Assembly (NCBI RefSeq): GCF_012958305.1
Contig: NZ_JABBYO010000009.1
Span: 186,001 to 250,000, forward strand
Length of the DNA stretch: 64,000 bases
Origin: Tautonia rosea
GTDB lineage: Bacteria; Planctomycetota; Planctomycetia; Isosphaerales; Isosphaeraceae
Direction: 5' to 3'
The notes under the pieces are model-generated. The model saw only the letters and a list, made by a program, of their open reading frames with translations. It ran no database searches and had not been told where the DNA came from. Shown piece by piece: positions 9,919 through 18,432 of this stretch (its first letter is position 1; every line of letters starts with the position of its first letter). The position numbers and the translations under genes are program-made.

Positions 9919-10236
9919 ATGAACGATGTTTTGCGGATCATCACCCAGGCGTCCGGAAGTCCTCTCGCCCTTCGATCGGGAGGGCCTCCGACGTTTCCGG
10001 GGCCGCGGATCAGCATCGAGGGCACCCCTCGATCCTTCCGGATGCTCGCCGACCTGCTGCGTGCGATGGCCGACACGGTGGAGTCAGAGCCCGGGGTCCG
10101 GGAGTGCGGCTGGCGGCTCGTCCTCGGGCCGGGCGAGGCGCCGGCGTTGCGGATGGAACCGGGATGCCTGCTCGCCCTCGACTGCGAGCCGGAGGCATTG
10201 GAGACGGGCGATCAGGACGAGAACCGGGGCTCCTGA
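9919..10236 (+). CDS. Small hypothetical protein, possibly Imm32-like
   Basis: 105 residues with no motif I can name with certainty. The segment ISIEGTPRSFRMLADLLRAMADTVE followed by a beta-rich stretch (GWRLVLGPGEAPALRMEPGCLLALDCE) resembles short immunity-like proteins of the Imm32 type. Codon usage is GC3-rich as in its neighbours, supporting a real gene. Start chosen at the ATG of MNDVLRI; the upstream ATG at 9910 is equally possible. A different reading frame here is open into the next gene but is not coding. Confidence 0.45.
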   Translation: MNDVLRIITQASGSPLALRSGGPPTFPGPRISIEGTPRSFRMLADLLRAMADTVESEPGVRECGWRLVLGPGEAPALRMEPGCLLALDCEPEALETGDQDENRGS

Positions 10237-10438
10237 ATCGCACGCAGGCCCCGGAGAGTGCGTCTTCGAAGACTCGACGGCCCCCTGCGAAGACGCCAGG
10301 GAGTTTGGCATCGGCCTGACCCGGCCCCGGAAAGCGGGTTGCGCCAGGGCTTCGGCGGGTTATGATGGGCGTCCTCGGGGGGACGGCCCGCCGGGCAGAG
10401 GGTCGAGTGGACCTCGGGCGGATCGAAGGGTGACGGGC

Positions 10439-11503
10439 ATGGCCGCCGGACAGATTCGGATCGGGATTGTCGGGGCCGGGCAGATCACCCAGAAGCGGCA
10501 CCTGCCCGGCTTCCAGGCGATCCCGGGCGTGAAAGTGGTGGGGGTCTGCAACCGGCGTCGCGACTCGTCGGCCCGGGTGGCTCGGGAGTGGGACATCCCG
10601 ACGCTTTACGAGTCGTGGGAGAGCCTGGTCGAGGACGACGCGATTGATGCCGTCGTCATCGGCACATGGCCCTATTTGCACTGCCCGATCACCCTGGCAG
10701 CGCTCGACGCGGGCAAGCACGTCTTGACTCAGGCCCGCATGGCGATGAATGCCCGGGAAGCGCAGCGGATGCTCGATCGCTCCCGAGAAGCGAAACATCT
10801 GACAGCGATGATCGTACCCAGCCCGCTCGGCCTGGCGGGGGATCGGTTAGTGAAACGCCTGATTGACGGCGGCCTCCTCGGGAGGCTCCGCGAAGTGCAC
10901 GTGCACGGGCTTTCCGACCAGTGGGCCAGCCGCACGACGCCCTTGCACTGGCGACAGATCACGAGGTACTCAGGCTTCAACATGCTCAATCTCGGAATCT
11001 TGCACGAGACCGCACTGCGCTGGACGCCCCCGCCGGTGCAGGTGCTGGCCCGAGCCGCGATCACCATTCCCGCTCGGATCGACCCGGAAACGGGCAAGAA
11101 GGCCCGCGTCGGCTCTCCCGACTCGGTCCAGGTCTTCACGACGCACGAAGACGAGTCAATCGGCATCTATCGCCTCAGCGGCGTCGTGCGGCACAACCTG
11201 GGCACGTCGATCGAACTGTACGGCTCTCGGGGAACACTCCTCTACGACCTCGAATCGGAGACGATCCAGGTCGGCCGCCTGAATCAACCCCTCCGCACCG
11301 TGGCCATCCCCGAGGTCGAGCGCGGCGGATGGCAGGTCGAGGCCGACTTCATCGCCGCGATCCGAGGCGAACGCCCCGTCACCCGGACCGACTTCCTCAC
11401 CGGCGCCCGCTACATGCAATTCACCGAGGCTGTCGCCCGCAGCTCCCGCAGCCAGGGGCCGGTCAACCTGCCGTTGAGCGAGTTCTCCAGCCCGGATGAG
11501 TGA
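10439..11503 (+). CDS. Gfo/Idh/MocA-family oxidoreductase
   Basis: NAD(P)-dependent sugar or inositol-type dehydrogenase, substrate unknown. The Rossmann motif GIVGAGQITQKRHLPG begins at about residue 9; the family's second signature is HVLTQARMAMNAREAQRML, where the usual EKP is replaced by TQA. The C-terminal domain (SDQWASRTTPLHWRQITRYSGFN...LHE) matches the GFO_IDH_MocA_C fold. 354 residues, standard length. The open frame reaches back to 9926 but overlaps the preceding small gene and is not homologous there, so I start at the ATG at 10439. Confidence 0.88.
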   Translation: MAAGQIRIGIVGAGQITQKRHLPGFQAIPGVKVVGVCNRRRDSSARVAREWDIPTLYESWESLVEDDAIDAVVIGTWPYLHCPITLAALDAGKHVLTQARMAMNAREAQRMLDRSREAKHLTAMIVPSPLGLAGDRLVKRLIDGGLLGRLREVHVHGLSDQWASRTTPLHWRQITRYSGFNMLNLGILHETALRWTPPPVQVLARAAITIPARIDPETGKKARVGSPDSVQVFTTHEDESIGIYRLSGVVRHNLGTSIELYGSRGTLLYDLESETIQVGRLNQPLRTVAIPEVERGGWQVEADFIAAIRGERPVTRTDFLTGARYMQFTEAVARSSRSQGPVNLPLSEFSSPDE

Positions 11504-11512
11504 GGAGCCTCC

Positions 11513-11878
11513 TCACCAGGTCTGCGTCCCGACCCAGACCGCGAGAGGCAGTCCCACGACGAGGATCAAGGCGCACCAGAGCAGCATCGACCAGATTCCC
11601 TTCCCGAACAGCAAGCGGTAGGGCTAGCTCACGCGCCGGTCTGCGGCAATCGCCGCGCGGATCTCGTCGCTCGACGATAGAAGCAGCCCAGCGAGCAGGA
11701 AGCCGCCGGGAATCGCGATCAGGGTCGCCACCATCTCGATCGTCGAGAGATCCCCCCTCCCCTGCCAGACGATCCGAATCGCCAGGACCAACCCGAGCCC
11801 CCCCGCAGCCGCCGCGCGGTACCACCATCGAGGATCGGCCTGGAACGACTCGACGAGCGATCGAACTCGGAACGGCAT
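11513..11878 (-). pseudogene. Small three-helix membrane protein split by an in-frame amber codon
   Basis: The intact part runs from 11878 to a TAG at 11624-11626 and encodes 84 residues with two hydrophobic helices (YRAAAAGGLGLVLAIRIVW and MVATLIAIPGGFLLAGLLL). Directly after the TAG, in the same frame, 36 more codons (PYRLLFGKGIWSMLLWCALI... VGTQTW) encode a third helix and end in TGA at 11513-11515. The second part has no ATG or ribosome site at its beginning. Either the TAG is a nonsense mutation in a 3-helix protein, or the first part is a complete 84-residue protein and the tail is a relic. A GTG at 11920 overlapping the FAA-hydrolase stop is an alternative start. Confidence 0.5.
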
Positions 11879-11916
11879 CAAAGGTTGTCCTGGAAGGGAT
11901 TGAACGTCTCGGGCAA

Positions 11917-12768
11917 TCACCGCGCGGCAACGGTGTTTTCAAGCGTGCCCAGGCCGTCGATGGTGATCCGCACCACGTCGCCGGGCTTGAGGGTGAACTC
12001 GTCCGGCGGGACGATCCCAGTGCCGGTCAGTAGCACGACGCCGTCGGGAAAAGACTGGTCGAGCCCGAGCCAGTGGATCAGGTCGGTGAACGATCGGGCA
12101 AGCTGGGAGGTCGAGGTCGAGCCGGAGAAGACGGAGGAGCCGTCCCGGTGAATGTCGAGGGTGATGCTGAGATCCGAGGGGTTGGAAAGGCTGGAGAACA
12201 GGGTAACGGCGGGGCCAAGTGAGCAAGACCCAGCGTAAACCTTGGCCTGGGGAAGATAGAGCGGATTGCGTCCTTCGATGTCGCGGGCGGAAACGTCGTT
12301 GCCGATCGAGAGGCCGACAAGGCGGAGGGTATCGTCAAGGACGAGGGCCAGCTCGGGCTCGGGGACGCTCCATTTCGTGTCCGAACGAACCCGAATCGGG
12401 GCCTGGTGGCCGACAGCGCGGTCGGCGGTGGCCTTGAAGAACAGCTCGGGACGATCGGCCGAGTAAACGAGATCGTAGAACGATCCCCCCTGCTCCGATT
12501 CCTCCTCGCGGGCGACCTTCGAGCGGATATAGGTCACACCGGCGGCCCAGATTTCGTGATCGTCAATCGGGGGGAGGAGGCGGACGGAGGCGATCGGGAT
12601 CGCTTCGGATTCGGGGGGGAGACGCCGGTGGACCTCGGCGGCGGGGTCGGCCGCATGCAGCACGGTGGCGATTCGTCGAGAACCGCGAAGGGGGCGGACC
12701 GAGTCGCCCGAAATCAGGCCGACCGTCGGGTGTTCAGAAGCGTTGTCGAGAAATTTCACAAGCTGCAT
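11917..12768 (-). CDS. Fumarylacetoacetate (FAA) hydrolase-family protein
   Basis: Metal-dependent C-C hydrolase or decarboxylase fold, often acting on 2-keto acids in aromatic or sugar-acid breakdown; substrate unknown. Family segments are [43 protein letters not shown] (the EPEL metal-site motif) and [15 protein letters not shown]-terminal [33 protein letters not shown] is typical. 283 residues. No sugar or aromatic pathway genes lie next to it. Confidence 0.88.
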   Translation of the reverse strand: MQLVKFLDNASEHPTVGLISGDSVRPLRGSRRIATVLHAADPAAEVHRRLPPESEAIPIASVRLLPPIDDHEIWAAGVTYIRSKVAREEESEQGGSFYDLVYSADRPELFFKATADRAVGHQAPIRVRSDTKWSVPEPELALVLDDTLRLVGLSIGNDVSARDIEGRNPLYLPQAKVYAGSCSLGPAVTLFSSLSNPSDLSITLDIHRDGSSVFSGSTSTSQLARSFTDLIHWLGLDQSFPDGVVLLTGTGIVPPDEFTLKPGDVVRITIDGLGTLENTVAAR

Positions 12769-12973
12769 GGTCGAAATGACCCTTTCGTGTTAGAACCCTC
12801 GTTCGGTCGACCGGCCAGGTCGGTGGTTCGAGGTGTCGAGTACGCTGGGGAACCGGCGATTCGAACGGACCAACCACCCGCACGGCACAAGGATGCAACG
12901 GGTCGGCCGACGGGTGCTTCGCGTGAATTCGCACACACAAAGGCCCGGCGACGGATGGAACCGGGAGGCACGG

Positions 12974-14242
12974 ATGTCGGATCGAATCGTGGTGGTCGGC
13001 CACGCCGCAGTGACCTGTCTGGGGAACGACCTGGACCGGACCTGGCAGGGGCTTGTCGCCGGGAAATCCGGGTTGGCCCGGCACCCGGATCGACTCGATC
13101 CGGGCTGCTACCTGCAAGACATCGCGGGGCTGGTTGAAGGAGTCGGGCCCGGGACCGCCGAGGAAGACCCTGCGATCAACCGGCTCGGCTCTCGGTTCGT
13201 CCATTTCGGCGTGCGGGCTGCGCGGCAGGCCTGGCTCGAATCGGGGTTAGAGGCGAAGCTCGACACCGACCTTCCAAGAAGCCGAGTCGCGGTGGTCGTC
13301 GGCTCGGGCCTTGGCGGCATGGACCTCTACCACGCCGAGAGCAAGCGAGCCGCCTCCCGGAAGTCGCTGGCCACCGGGCCTTATCTTCTCCCGGGGCTGA
13401 TCGCCAATCAAGCGGCCGGTCAGGTAGCCCAGCAACTCGGGCTGCACGGGCCGAGCCTCTGCCCGGCCAATGCCTGTGCCAGCGGAGGGCACGCCATCGT
13501 CTTCGGGGCGATGCTCTTGCGCTCCGGAGAGGCCGATGTGGCCGTCGTCGGCGCGACCGAGAGCGCCTTCACGCCCGAGATCGTCAACGGGTTCGTCACC
13601 ATGAAGGCCCTGATGGGCCGCAAGCCGAACGACCGCAGCAACGACGATCCGTCTCAGGCCAGCCGACCCTTCAGCAGCGACCGGGCCGGGTTCCTGATGG
13701 CCGAGGGGGCGGGAATCCTCGTCCTGGCGACCGAATCGGCCGTGAAGCGATTGGGGCTGACGCCGCTGGCGACCTTGCTGGGGTGGGCGACCAATTCCGA
13801 CGGCTTCCACGTCGCGCAGCCGCAACCGGACCGGGTCCGGCAGTGCCTGGAAGCGGCAATCGCTCATGCCGGGGTTCACCCGGAACACATTGATTATTAC
13901 AACGCCCACGGCACGAGCACGACGATCAACGACCGGGTCGAGACCGACGCCGTCCGGCGCATCTTCGGCGATCGGGCGGCGACGCTGCCGGTCAGTTCGA
14001 TCAAGGGGGCGATCGGCCACGCCCTCGGAGCCGCCCCGGCGATCGAGGCGGCGGTCTGCGTGCGAGCCCTTCGCGAGCAGGTCGTGCCACCGACCGTGAA
14101 CTATCGCCCCGACCCGGAACTGGACCTCGATTACGTGCCCCATGAGGGTCGTCAGGTGCGGCTCGACCGCATCCTGTCGGCCTCGTTCGGATTCGGTGGA
14201 ACGAATAACGCCCTGGTCTTCGGGAGAGGAACCGATGCCTGA
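12974..14242 (+). CDS. Beta-ketoacyl synthase (FabF-like) of an ACP-linked cluster
   Basis: Condensing enzyme that extends acyl-ACP with malonyl-ACP. The catalytic triad is visible: Cys168 in CPANACASGG, His in YNAHGTSTTINDRVETDA and His in KGAIGHALGAAPAIE. 422 residues. The ATG at 12974 has a GGGAGG site; the open frame upstream (47 codons) is not homologous. The gene ends inside the start of an acyl carrier protein gene (8-bp overlap) and an LpxL-like acyltransferase follows, so the three probably make and transfer a special acyl chain. It is distinct from the housekeeping FabF encoded at 19.6-20.9 kb. Confidence 0.92.
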   Translation: MSDRIVVVGHAAVTCLGNDLDRTWQGLVAGKSGLARHPDRLDPGCYLQDIAGLVEGVGPGTAEEDPAINRLGSRFVHFGVRAARQAWLESGLEAKLDTDLPRSRVAVVVGSGLGGMDLYHAESKRAASRKSLATGPYLLPGLIANQAAGQVAQQLGLHGPSLCPANACASGGHAIVFGAMLLRSGEADVAVVGATESAFTPEIVNGFVTMKALMGRKPNDRSNDDPSQASRPFSSDRAGFLMAEGAGILVLATESAVKRLGLTPLATLLGWATNSDGFHVAQPQPDRVRQCLEAAIAHAGVHPEHIDYYNAHGTSTTINDRVETDAVRRIFGDRAATLPVSSIKGAIGHALGAAPAIEAAVCVRALREQVVPPTVNYRPDPELDLDYVPHEGRQVRLDRILSASFGFGGTNNALVFGRGTDA

Positions 14243-14492
14243 TACTCAGATGTTCGACACGGTCTGCGCCTTGATTCGCTCCGTCGTGAAGCTCGACGAG
14301 TCGGTCACGATCACGCCCCAGTCGTCGCTGGTCGAGGACCTCGGGGTCGATTCGCTCGACCTCGTCAGCGTCTTCCTAGAGGTGCAAGACGCCTACGGGG
14401 TGGCGATCGACGAGGACGACCTGGCAGGGCTCATCACGGTGGGCGATCTGGTCGGCTACGTCTTCGATCGTCAGGCGTCTCAGGCGGCCTGA
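14235..14492 (+). CDS. Acyl carrier protein
   Basis: 85 residues. The phosphopantetheine attachment site is Ser40 in LGVDSLDLV, in the usual four-helix context (SSLVEDLGVDSLDLVSVFLEVQDAYG). The start codon overlaps the ketosynthase stop, indicating translational coupling and a dedicated partnership. Not the housekeeping AcpP by context. Confidence 0.92.
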   Translation: MPDTQMFDTVCALIRSVVKLDESVTITPQSSLVEDLGVDSLDLVSVFLEVQDAYGVAIDEDDLAGLITVGDLVGYVFDRQASQAA

Positions 14493-14621
14493 TCGGCGTT
14501 GGGGTGATCCTCGGAACGTCAAGGCCGTCCAGGGCGGACGGTCTGCCCTTCCGATACACACTCCGGCAGAGGCAATCCATCGGCCAGTCCATACTGTCGA
14601 AGTTCGGGGGGTCCATCAGGC

Positions 14622-15581
14622 ATGGGGCGTCGTGGGGTCAATACACGCAAAGGGATCTTGCGGGCAACCTTGCCGGTCTTGCGGTGGCTGCCGCCCCGGG
14701 CGGCGCTGCGGACGGTGGATGCGATCGGCCGTCAGGAATACCGGCTGGTTCCGTCGACCCGTAAGCGGTTCGACGAGGCGATCCGGACCCACGCGGCCAT
14801 CCTTGGCGAGGACTGGGACCCGTCCCGGATCGGCCCGGAGCTGTCGGCCAATCAGGTTCGGTCGCGCGTGCGAGACATGCTGCTCGACGACCGAACCGAT
14901 GAGCAACTGAACGACCTGTTCCGCGTCAAGGGACGCGACCAGCTCGACGAAGCGGTCAGCCAGGGACGCGGCGTGGTCCTGCTCGGCAATCATTTTGGTG
15001 CGCACATGCTGATGGCGTACTGGATGATCTGGCAAGGGTACACCTGGCGGATGTTCGGCGAGCGGCCAAGGTCGATCTCGAAGCTGATGGCCGCGCAATT
15101 CGCCACTGAGGGGCCGCTCGGGCAGTCGCGTCTGTTTGTCTCCCGCAAGGCGAACCCGGCCGAGGCGGCCGGGGCAATCTTGCGGGCGGCCCGCGTCCTC
15201 CGCGAGCAGATCGTGCTGTCGATCGCCTCGGATGTCCGCTGGCCGACGCCCCCAAACGCCCCGGCGCGGTTTCTCGGACGCTCCTATGCGTTTTCGTCGA
15301 CCTGGGTCACACTGGCGGCAATGTCCGGCGCTCCGGTCGTTCCGGCCTACTGCCTGATCGAACCCGACGGAACCTACTCCGTTGAGTTCGAACCATCGTT
15401 CACCGTGCCTCGGGAGGCGGCTCGGGATGAGGCGTTGGTCGCGCACTGGGTGCAGCATGGTCTGACCCTGATCGAGGATCGCGTCCGGCGCGACCCGGCA
15501 AACAGCATCGACTACTTCTTCTGGGAGGAGGACGAGGCCAGGCCCCGGCCTTCGGGACCGCCCATGGCAAAGGCGGGGTAA
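14622..15581 (+). CDS. LpxL/HtrB-like lysophospholipid or lipid A acyltransferase
   Basis: Membrane-associated acyltransferase of the LpxL/HtrB family, 319 residues. The acceptor-site region reads VVLLGNHFGAHMLMAYW, where the normal H-x4-D/E (for example HxGNWE) is altered: the His is present but the acidic residue four positions later is not evident. Also recognisable are ISKLMAAQFA and the LSIASDVRW...ARFLGRSYAFSSTWVTLA segment with AMSGAPVVPAYCL. It lies behind the ketosynthase and ACP genes with a 129-base gap, so it likely transfers the acyl group they make to an envelope lipid. Confidence 0.82.
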   Translation: MGRRGVNTRKGILRATLPVLRWLPPRAALRTVDAIGRQEYRLVPSTRKRFDEAIRTHAAILGEDWDPSRIGPELSANQVRSRVRDMLLDDRTDEQLNDLFRVKGRDQLDEAVSQGRGVVLLGNHFGAHMLMAYWMIWQGYTWRMFGERPRSISKLMAAQFATEGPLGQSRLFVSRKANPAEAAGAILRAARVLREQIVLSIASDVRWPTPPNAPARFLGRSYAFSSTWVTLAAMSGAPVVPAYCLIEPDGTYSVEFEPSFTVPREAARDEALVAHWVQHGLTLIEDRVRRDPANSIDYFFWEEDEARPRPSGPPMAKAG

Positions 15582-15586
15582 CCTGT

Positions 15587-15602
15587 CCCGGAATGATCCG
15601 GG
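15587..15602 (+). terminator. Short hairpin after the acyltransferase
   Basis: CCCGGA/TCCGGG stem with a 4-base loop, 5 bases past the stop, followed by a pyrimidine-rich TCTCTCTTC. Probably ends the ketosynthase-ACP-acyltransferase transcript. Confidence 0.45.
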
Positions 15603-15765
15603 TCTCTCTTCAATCAAGTCCGAACCCCCAGGCGAGGCTCGGGTGTCCGAGGGATTGAACGTTCGAGCCCCCGGCCGGAGGGCGGGTTGACCGATCCATG
15701 AAACTCGTTAGATTTGATGGAGATGAACCCGTGCCCGGCGTTGTCCTTTCACCCCACCGGTTGTC

Positions 15766-17049
15766 ATGAATCCGTCGTCGTCCTTGAGTCGATTGGCCCG
15801 AGATCGAGGGGGGTCGCCGATCAGCGACCTGATGAAGTGCGCGTTGGACAATCCGGGCTTGATTTCGCTCGCCGCCGGATTCGTCGATCCCGCCTCCCTG
15901 CCGATTGACCCGACCCGAAGGGCCGTCGATGCGCTCTTGAGCGACCCGGCCCGAGGGCGCAAGGCGTTACAGTACGGCACGACGATCGGCGATCGGTCGC
16001 TCCGGGAACGGCTCGTCCGTCGCCTGGAGCAGGAGGAAGACGCACTTCCGGGCCAGTTCGCCCACGTCATCGACCGAACGGTCATGACCAACGGCTCGCA
16101 GCAACTGCTCTACCTCGTGGCCGAGGCATTGCTCGATCCGGGAGACATCGTCCTCGTCGAGTCACCGACCTACTTCGTCTTCATGGGATTGATCGAGGCC
16201 CGAGGCGCCCGAGTCATCGGGATCGAGACGGATGACGGGGGCCTGAGCCTTCCCTCCCTGGAGGAGACCCTCCTACAGCTCGACGAGGCGGGCGACCTGC
16301 CCCGCGTGAAGCTGATCTACACGGTCAGCGAGCACGGCAACCCAACCGGCCTGAGCCTGGCTGGTGATCGGCGTGCCCCGCTGGTTGAGCTGGCGAACCG
16401 CTGGTCCAAATCGCATCAAATCTACGTCCTGGAAGATGCCGCCTATCGCGGCCTGAGCTTCACGGGCCGCGAGCCGTCGAGCGTCTGGCGACACGACGAG
16501 GACGGCCGCTGCGTCATCCTGGCCCGAACCTTCAGCAAGAGCTTCAGCCCAGGGCTCAAAACGGGCTTCGGTATCTTGCCCGAAGCGCTCCTGGATTCGG
16601 TCCTGAACCTCAAAGGAGACCACGACTTCGGCTCGAACAACTTCGCGCAGAACGTGCTTGAGCAGGTCATCGCCGACGGCAGTTATGATGCCCAGGTGGC
16701 CTGGCTCCGCGAGGTCTATCGGTCGAAGTGCGAAGTCTTGCTCGGCGCCTTGGAGGAGCACCTCGGCGGAGTCGAGGGAGTCTCGTGGACAACGCCGAAG
16801 GGGGGCCTCTACATCTGGCTCACGGTGCCGGAGTGGCTCGACACGGGCAAGGATGGACCCTTGTTCTCGAAGGCGCTGGAACATGAGGTGCTTTACGTTC
16901 CGGGATCGTATGCCTTTCCGGACGAACCGGGACCGGTGCCAACGAACCACGCCCGGCTCTGCTTCGGCGTGCCGAACGAAGAACAGTTACGCGAGGGTGC
17001 GCGTCGCCTGGCCGAGGCCCTGGCGGCGTGCGGCGAACGGGTCGCGTGA
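15766..17049 (+). CDS. PLP-dependent aminotransferase, class I/II (2-aminoadipate/MocR type)
   Basis: Fold-type I aminotransferase, 427 residues. Family motifs: LISLAAGFVDPASLPID at the N-terminus, MTNGSQQLLYLVAEALLDPGD, VESPTYFVFMGL, the YTVSEHGNPTG segment with the PLP-contacting Asn, VLEDAAYRGL with the ring-nitrogen Asp, and ARTFSKSFSPGLKTGF with the Schiff-base Lys. No GntR domain is attached, so it is an enzyme and not a MocR regulator. Amino-acid substrate not deducible. Start at the ATG of MNPSSSLSRLARDRGG. Confidence 0.88.
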   Translation: MNPSSSLSRLARDRGGSPISDLMKCALDNPGLISLAAGFVDPASLPIDPTRRAVDALLSDPARGRKALQYGTTIGDRSLRERLVRRLEQEEDALPGQFAHVIDRTVMTNGSQQLLYLVAEALLDPGDIVLVESPTYFVFMGLIEARGARVIGIETDDGGLSLPSLEETLLQLDEAGDLPRVKLIYTVSEHGNPTGLSLAGDRRAPLVELANRWSKSHQIYVLEDAAYRGLSFTGREPSSVWRHDEDGRCVILARTFSKSFSPGLKTGFGILPEALLDSVLNLKGDHDFGSNNFAQNVLEQVIADGSYDAQVAWLREVYRSKCEVLLGALEEHLGGVEGVSWTTPKGGLYIWLTVPEWLDTGKDGPLFSKALEHEVLYVPGSYAFPDEPGPVPTNHARLCFGVPNEEQLREGARRLAEALAACGERVA

Positions 17050-17100
17050 GGCGATCGGTCCGGGGCCTGGACGCCCCGGAAGAACCGCGGGGGACCCGAA

Positions 17101-18333
17101 GTGAACGGATTGCTTCGCCGCTACGCGATCGGCATCCTGCCCCGATATGTCATGGGGCAGGTCGCCAAGTCGTTCATCCTGGCATTGTTGATGCTGACAA
17201 GCATCTTCGTGCTCGTGGTGGTCGTGGCCAAGGCGGCCGAGACGGGCCTCGGCCCTCGTGAAATCGCCATGATGCTGCCCCTGGCCGTTCCGAGTACCTT
17301 ACCGTACACGGCGCCGGTGGCCCTGCTCTTCGCGGTGACGGTCGTCTACGGCCGAATCGCCTCGGAAAACGAGGTGCTGGCGATCAAGGCGTCGGGCCAG
17401 GGGGCGATGACGGTCATGCTGCCGTCGTTCCTCTTCGGCACGATCCTGAGCCTTGGCCTGATCTACATGAGCAACGACCTGATCCCCTCGGCCACGCATC
17501 AGGCCAAGAAGGCCCTGATGAGCAACATCGAGGAGATGTTCTATCGGATCTTGAAGAAGGAGCGATCGTTCGACAACAAAGGGTGGCCGTTCAAGATCGA
17601 GGTCCGAGACGTGGAAGACAAGGTCTTACTCGGGGCCCGCTTCTCACACCGCAACCGAGACCCGAACGCCGAATCTCCCTTTGATATGCACATTTACGCC
17701 GAACGTGCTTCGATTCAGTTCGACAAGGAGGGGGAGAAGGTCGTCGTCGTGCTTGAAGACGCCGCCATGATCGGTGCGGCCCGCCACCGCGACTTCATGC
17801 TCATCGACAAGGAACGGCTCGAACTTCCGATGGCCAACCGGGGCGATCACTTCGTCGGAACGGTGCAGGAACTGACCACCGGGCAGATCATCGAGGAACA
17901 GGCCGAGAGCCTGACCCGATCCGTCGAGGAACGCAACCGGCAGTCCATCGCCGCATCCCTCTGGATCGCCTCGGGACGGCCCAGGCTCGTCAACTGGACA
18001 GCAATCCGGGAAACGTACAAGGACGCGCTCTACTGGGAGCAGCGCTACAACAAACTCGAAACCGAGAAACACATGCGGGTGGCGATTGCCTTCAGCCCGT
18101 TGTTTTTCGTCTTGATCGGCGTGCCGGTGGGCATCTGGCGGGCCAGAGGCGACTTCCTCAGCGCCTTCATGGTCTGTTTCATGCCGATCATTCTGATCTA
18201 CTATCCGCTGACCCTCGTCGGCGTCAACCTGGGGAAAGAGGGGATGCTCGATCCCCTGCTCGCCCTCTGGTCGGGAAACCTCGTGCTGGCGATCCTCTGC
18301 GGCCTCGTCTTGCGGCCCGTGCTGCGGCATTAA
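17101..18333 (+). CDS. LptF/LptG-type permease (first copy)
   Basis: Six-helix permease of the YjgP/YjgQ family that with LptB extracts lipopolysaccharide-like lipids from the inner membrane. GTG start, 410 residues. The first helices (SFILALLMLTSIFVLVVVVAKAAETGLG, LPYTAPVALLFAVTVVYGRIASENEVLAIKASG) carry the conserved E-N-E-x-x-A-x-x-A-S-G coupling region. A beta-jellyroll periplasmic domain lies between about residues 130 and 290, and the last three helices include VAIAFSPLFFVLIGVPVGIW. A second family member follows 99 bases downstream, so the two probably form the heterodimer. Confidence 0.88.
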   Translation: MNGLLRRYAIGILPRYVMGQVAKSFILALLMLTSIFVLVVVVAKAAETGLGPREIAMMLPLAVPSTLPYTAPVALLFAVTVVYGRIASENEVLAIKASGQGAMTVMLPSFLFGTILSLGLIYMSNDLIPSATHQAKKALMSNIEEMFYRILKKERSFDNKGWPFKIEVRDVEDKVLLGARFSHRNRDPNAESPFDMHIYAERASIQFDKEGEKVVVVLEDAAMIGAARHRDFMLIDKERLELPMANRGDHFVGTVQELTTGQIIEEQAESLTRSVEERNRQSIAASLWIASGRPRLVNWTAIRETYKDALYWEQRYNKLETEKHMRVAIAFSPLFFVLIGVPVGIWRARGDFLSAFMVCFMPIILIYYPLTLVGVNLGKEGMLDPLLALWSGNLVLAILCGLVLRPVLRH

Positions 18334-18432
18334 TCAATCACGTGCTCGTTGATCGCAGCGCGTCACGCTGTTGGACGCTCGAAAACGCAAGAATGCTCGA
18401 TCGGTCGGACCTGAGGTCCACGGAGGGACCAG

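Noticed and set aside
10237-10438. Upstream extension of the Gfo/Idh/MocA frame
   Set aside because: Not homologous to the family and overlaps the small hypothetical gene in another frame; the Rossmann motif begins right after the ATG at 10439.
11501-11515. Short palindrome TGAGGAG-C-CTCCTCA as terminator
   Set aside because: The loop is one base and the stem overlaps both stop codons; too short for a functional hairpin call.
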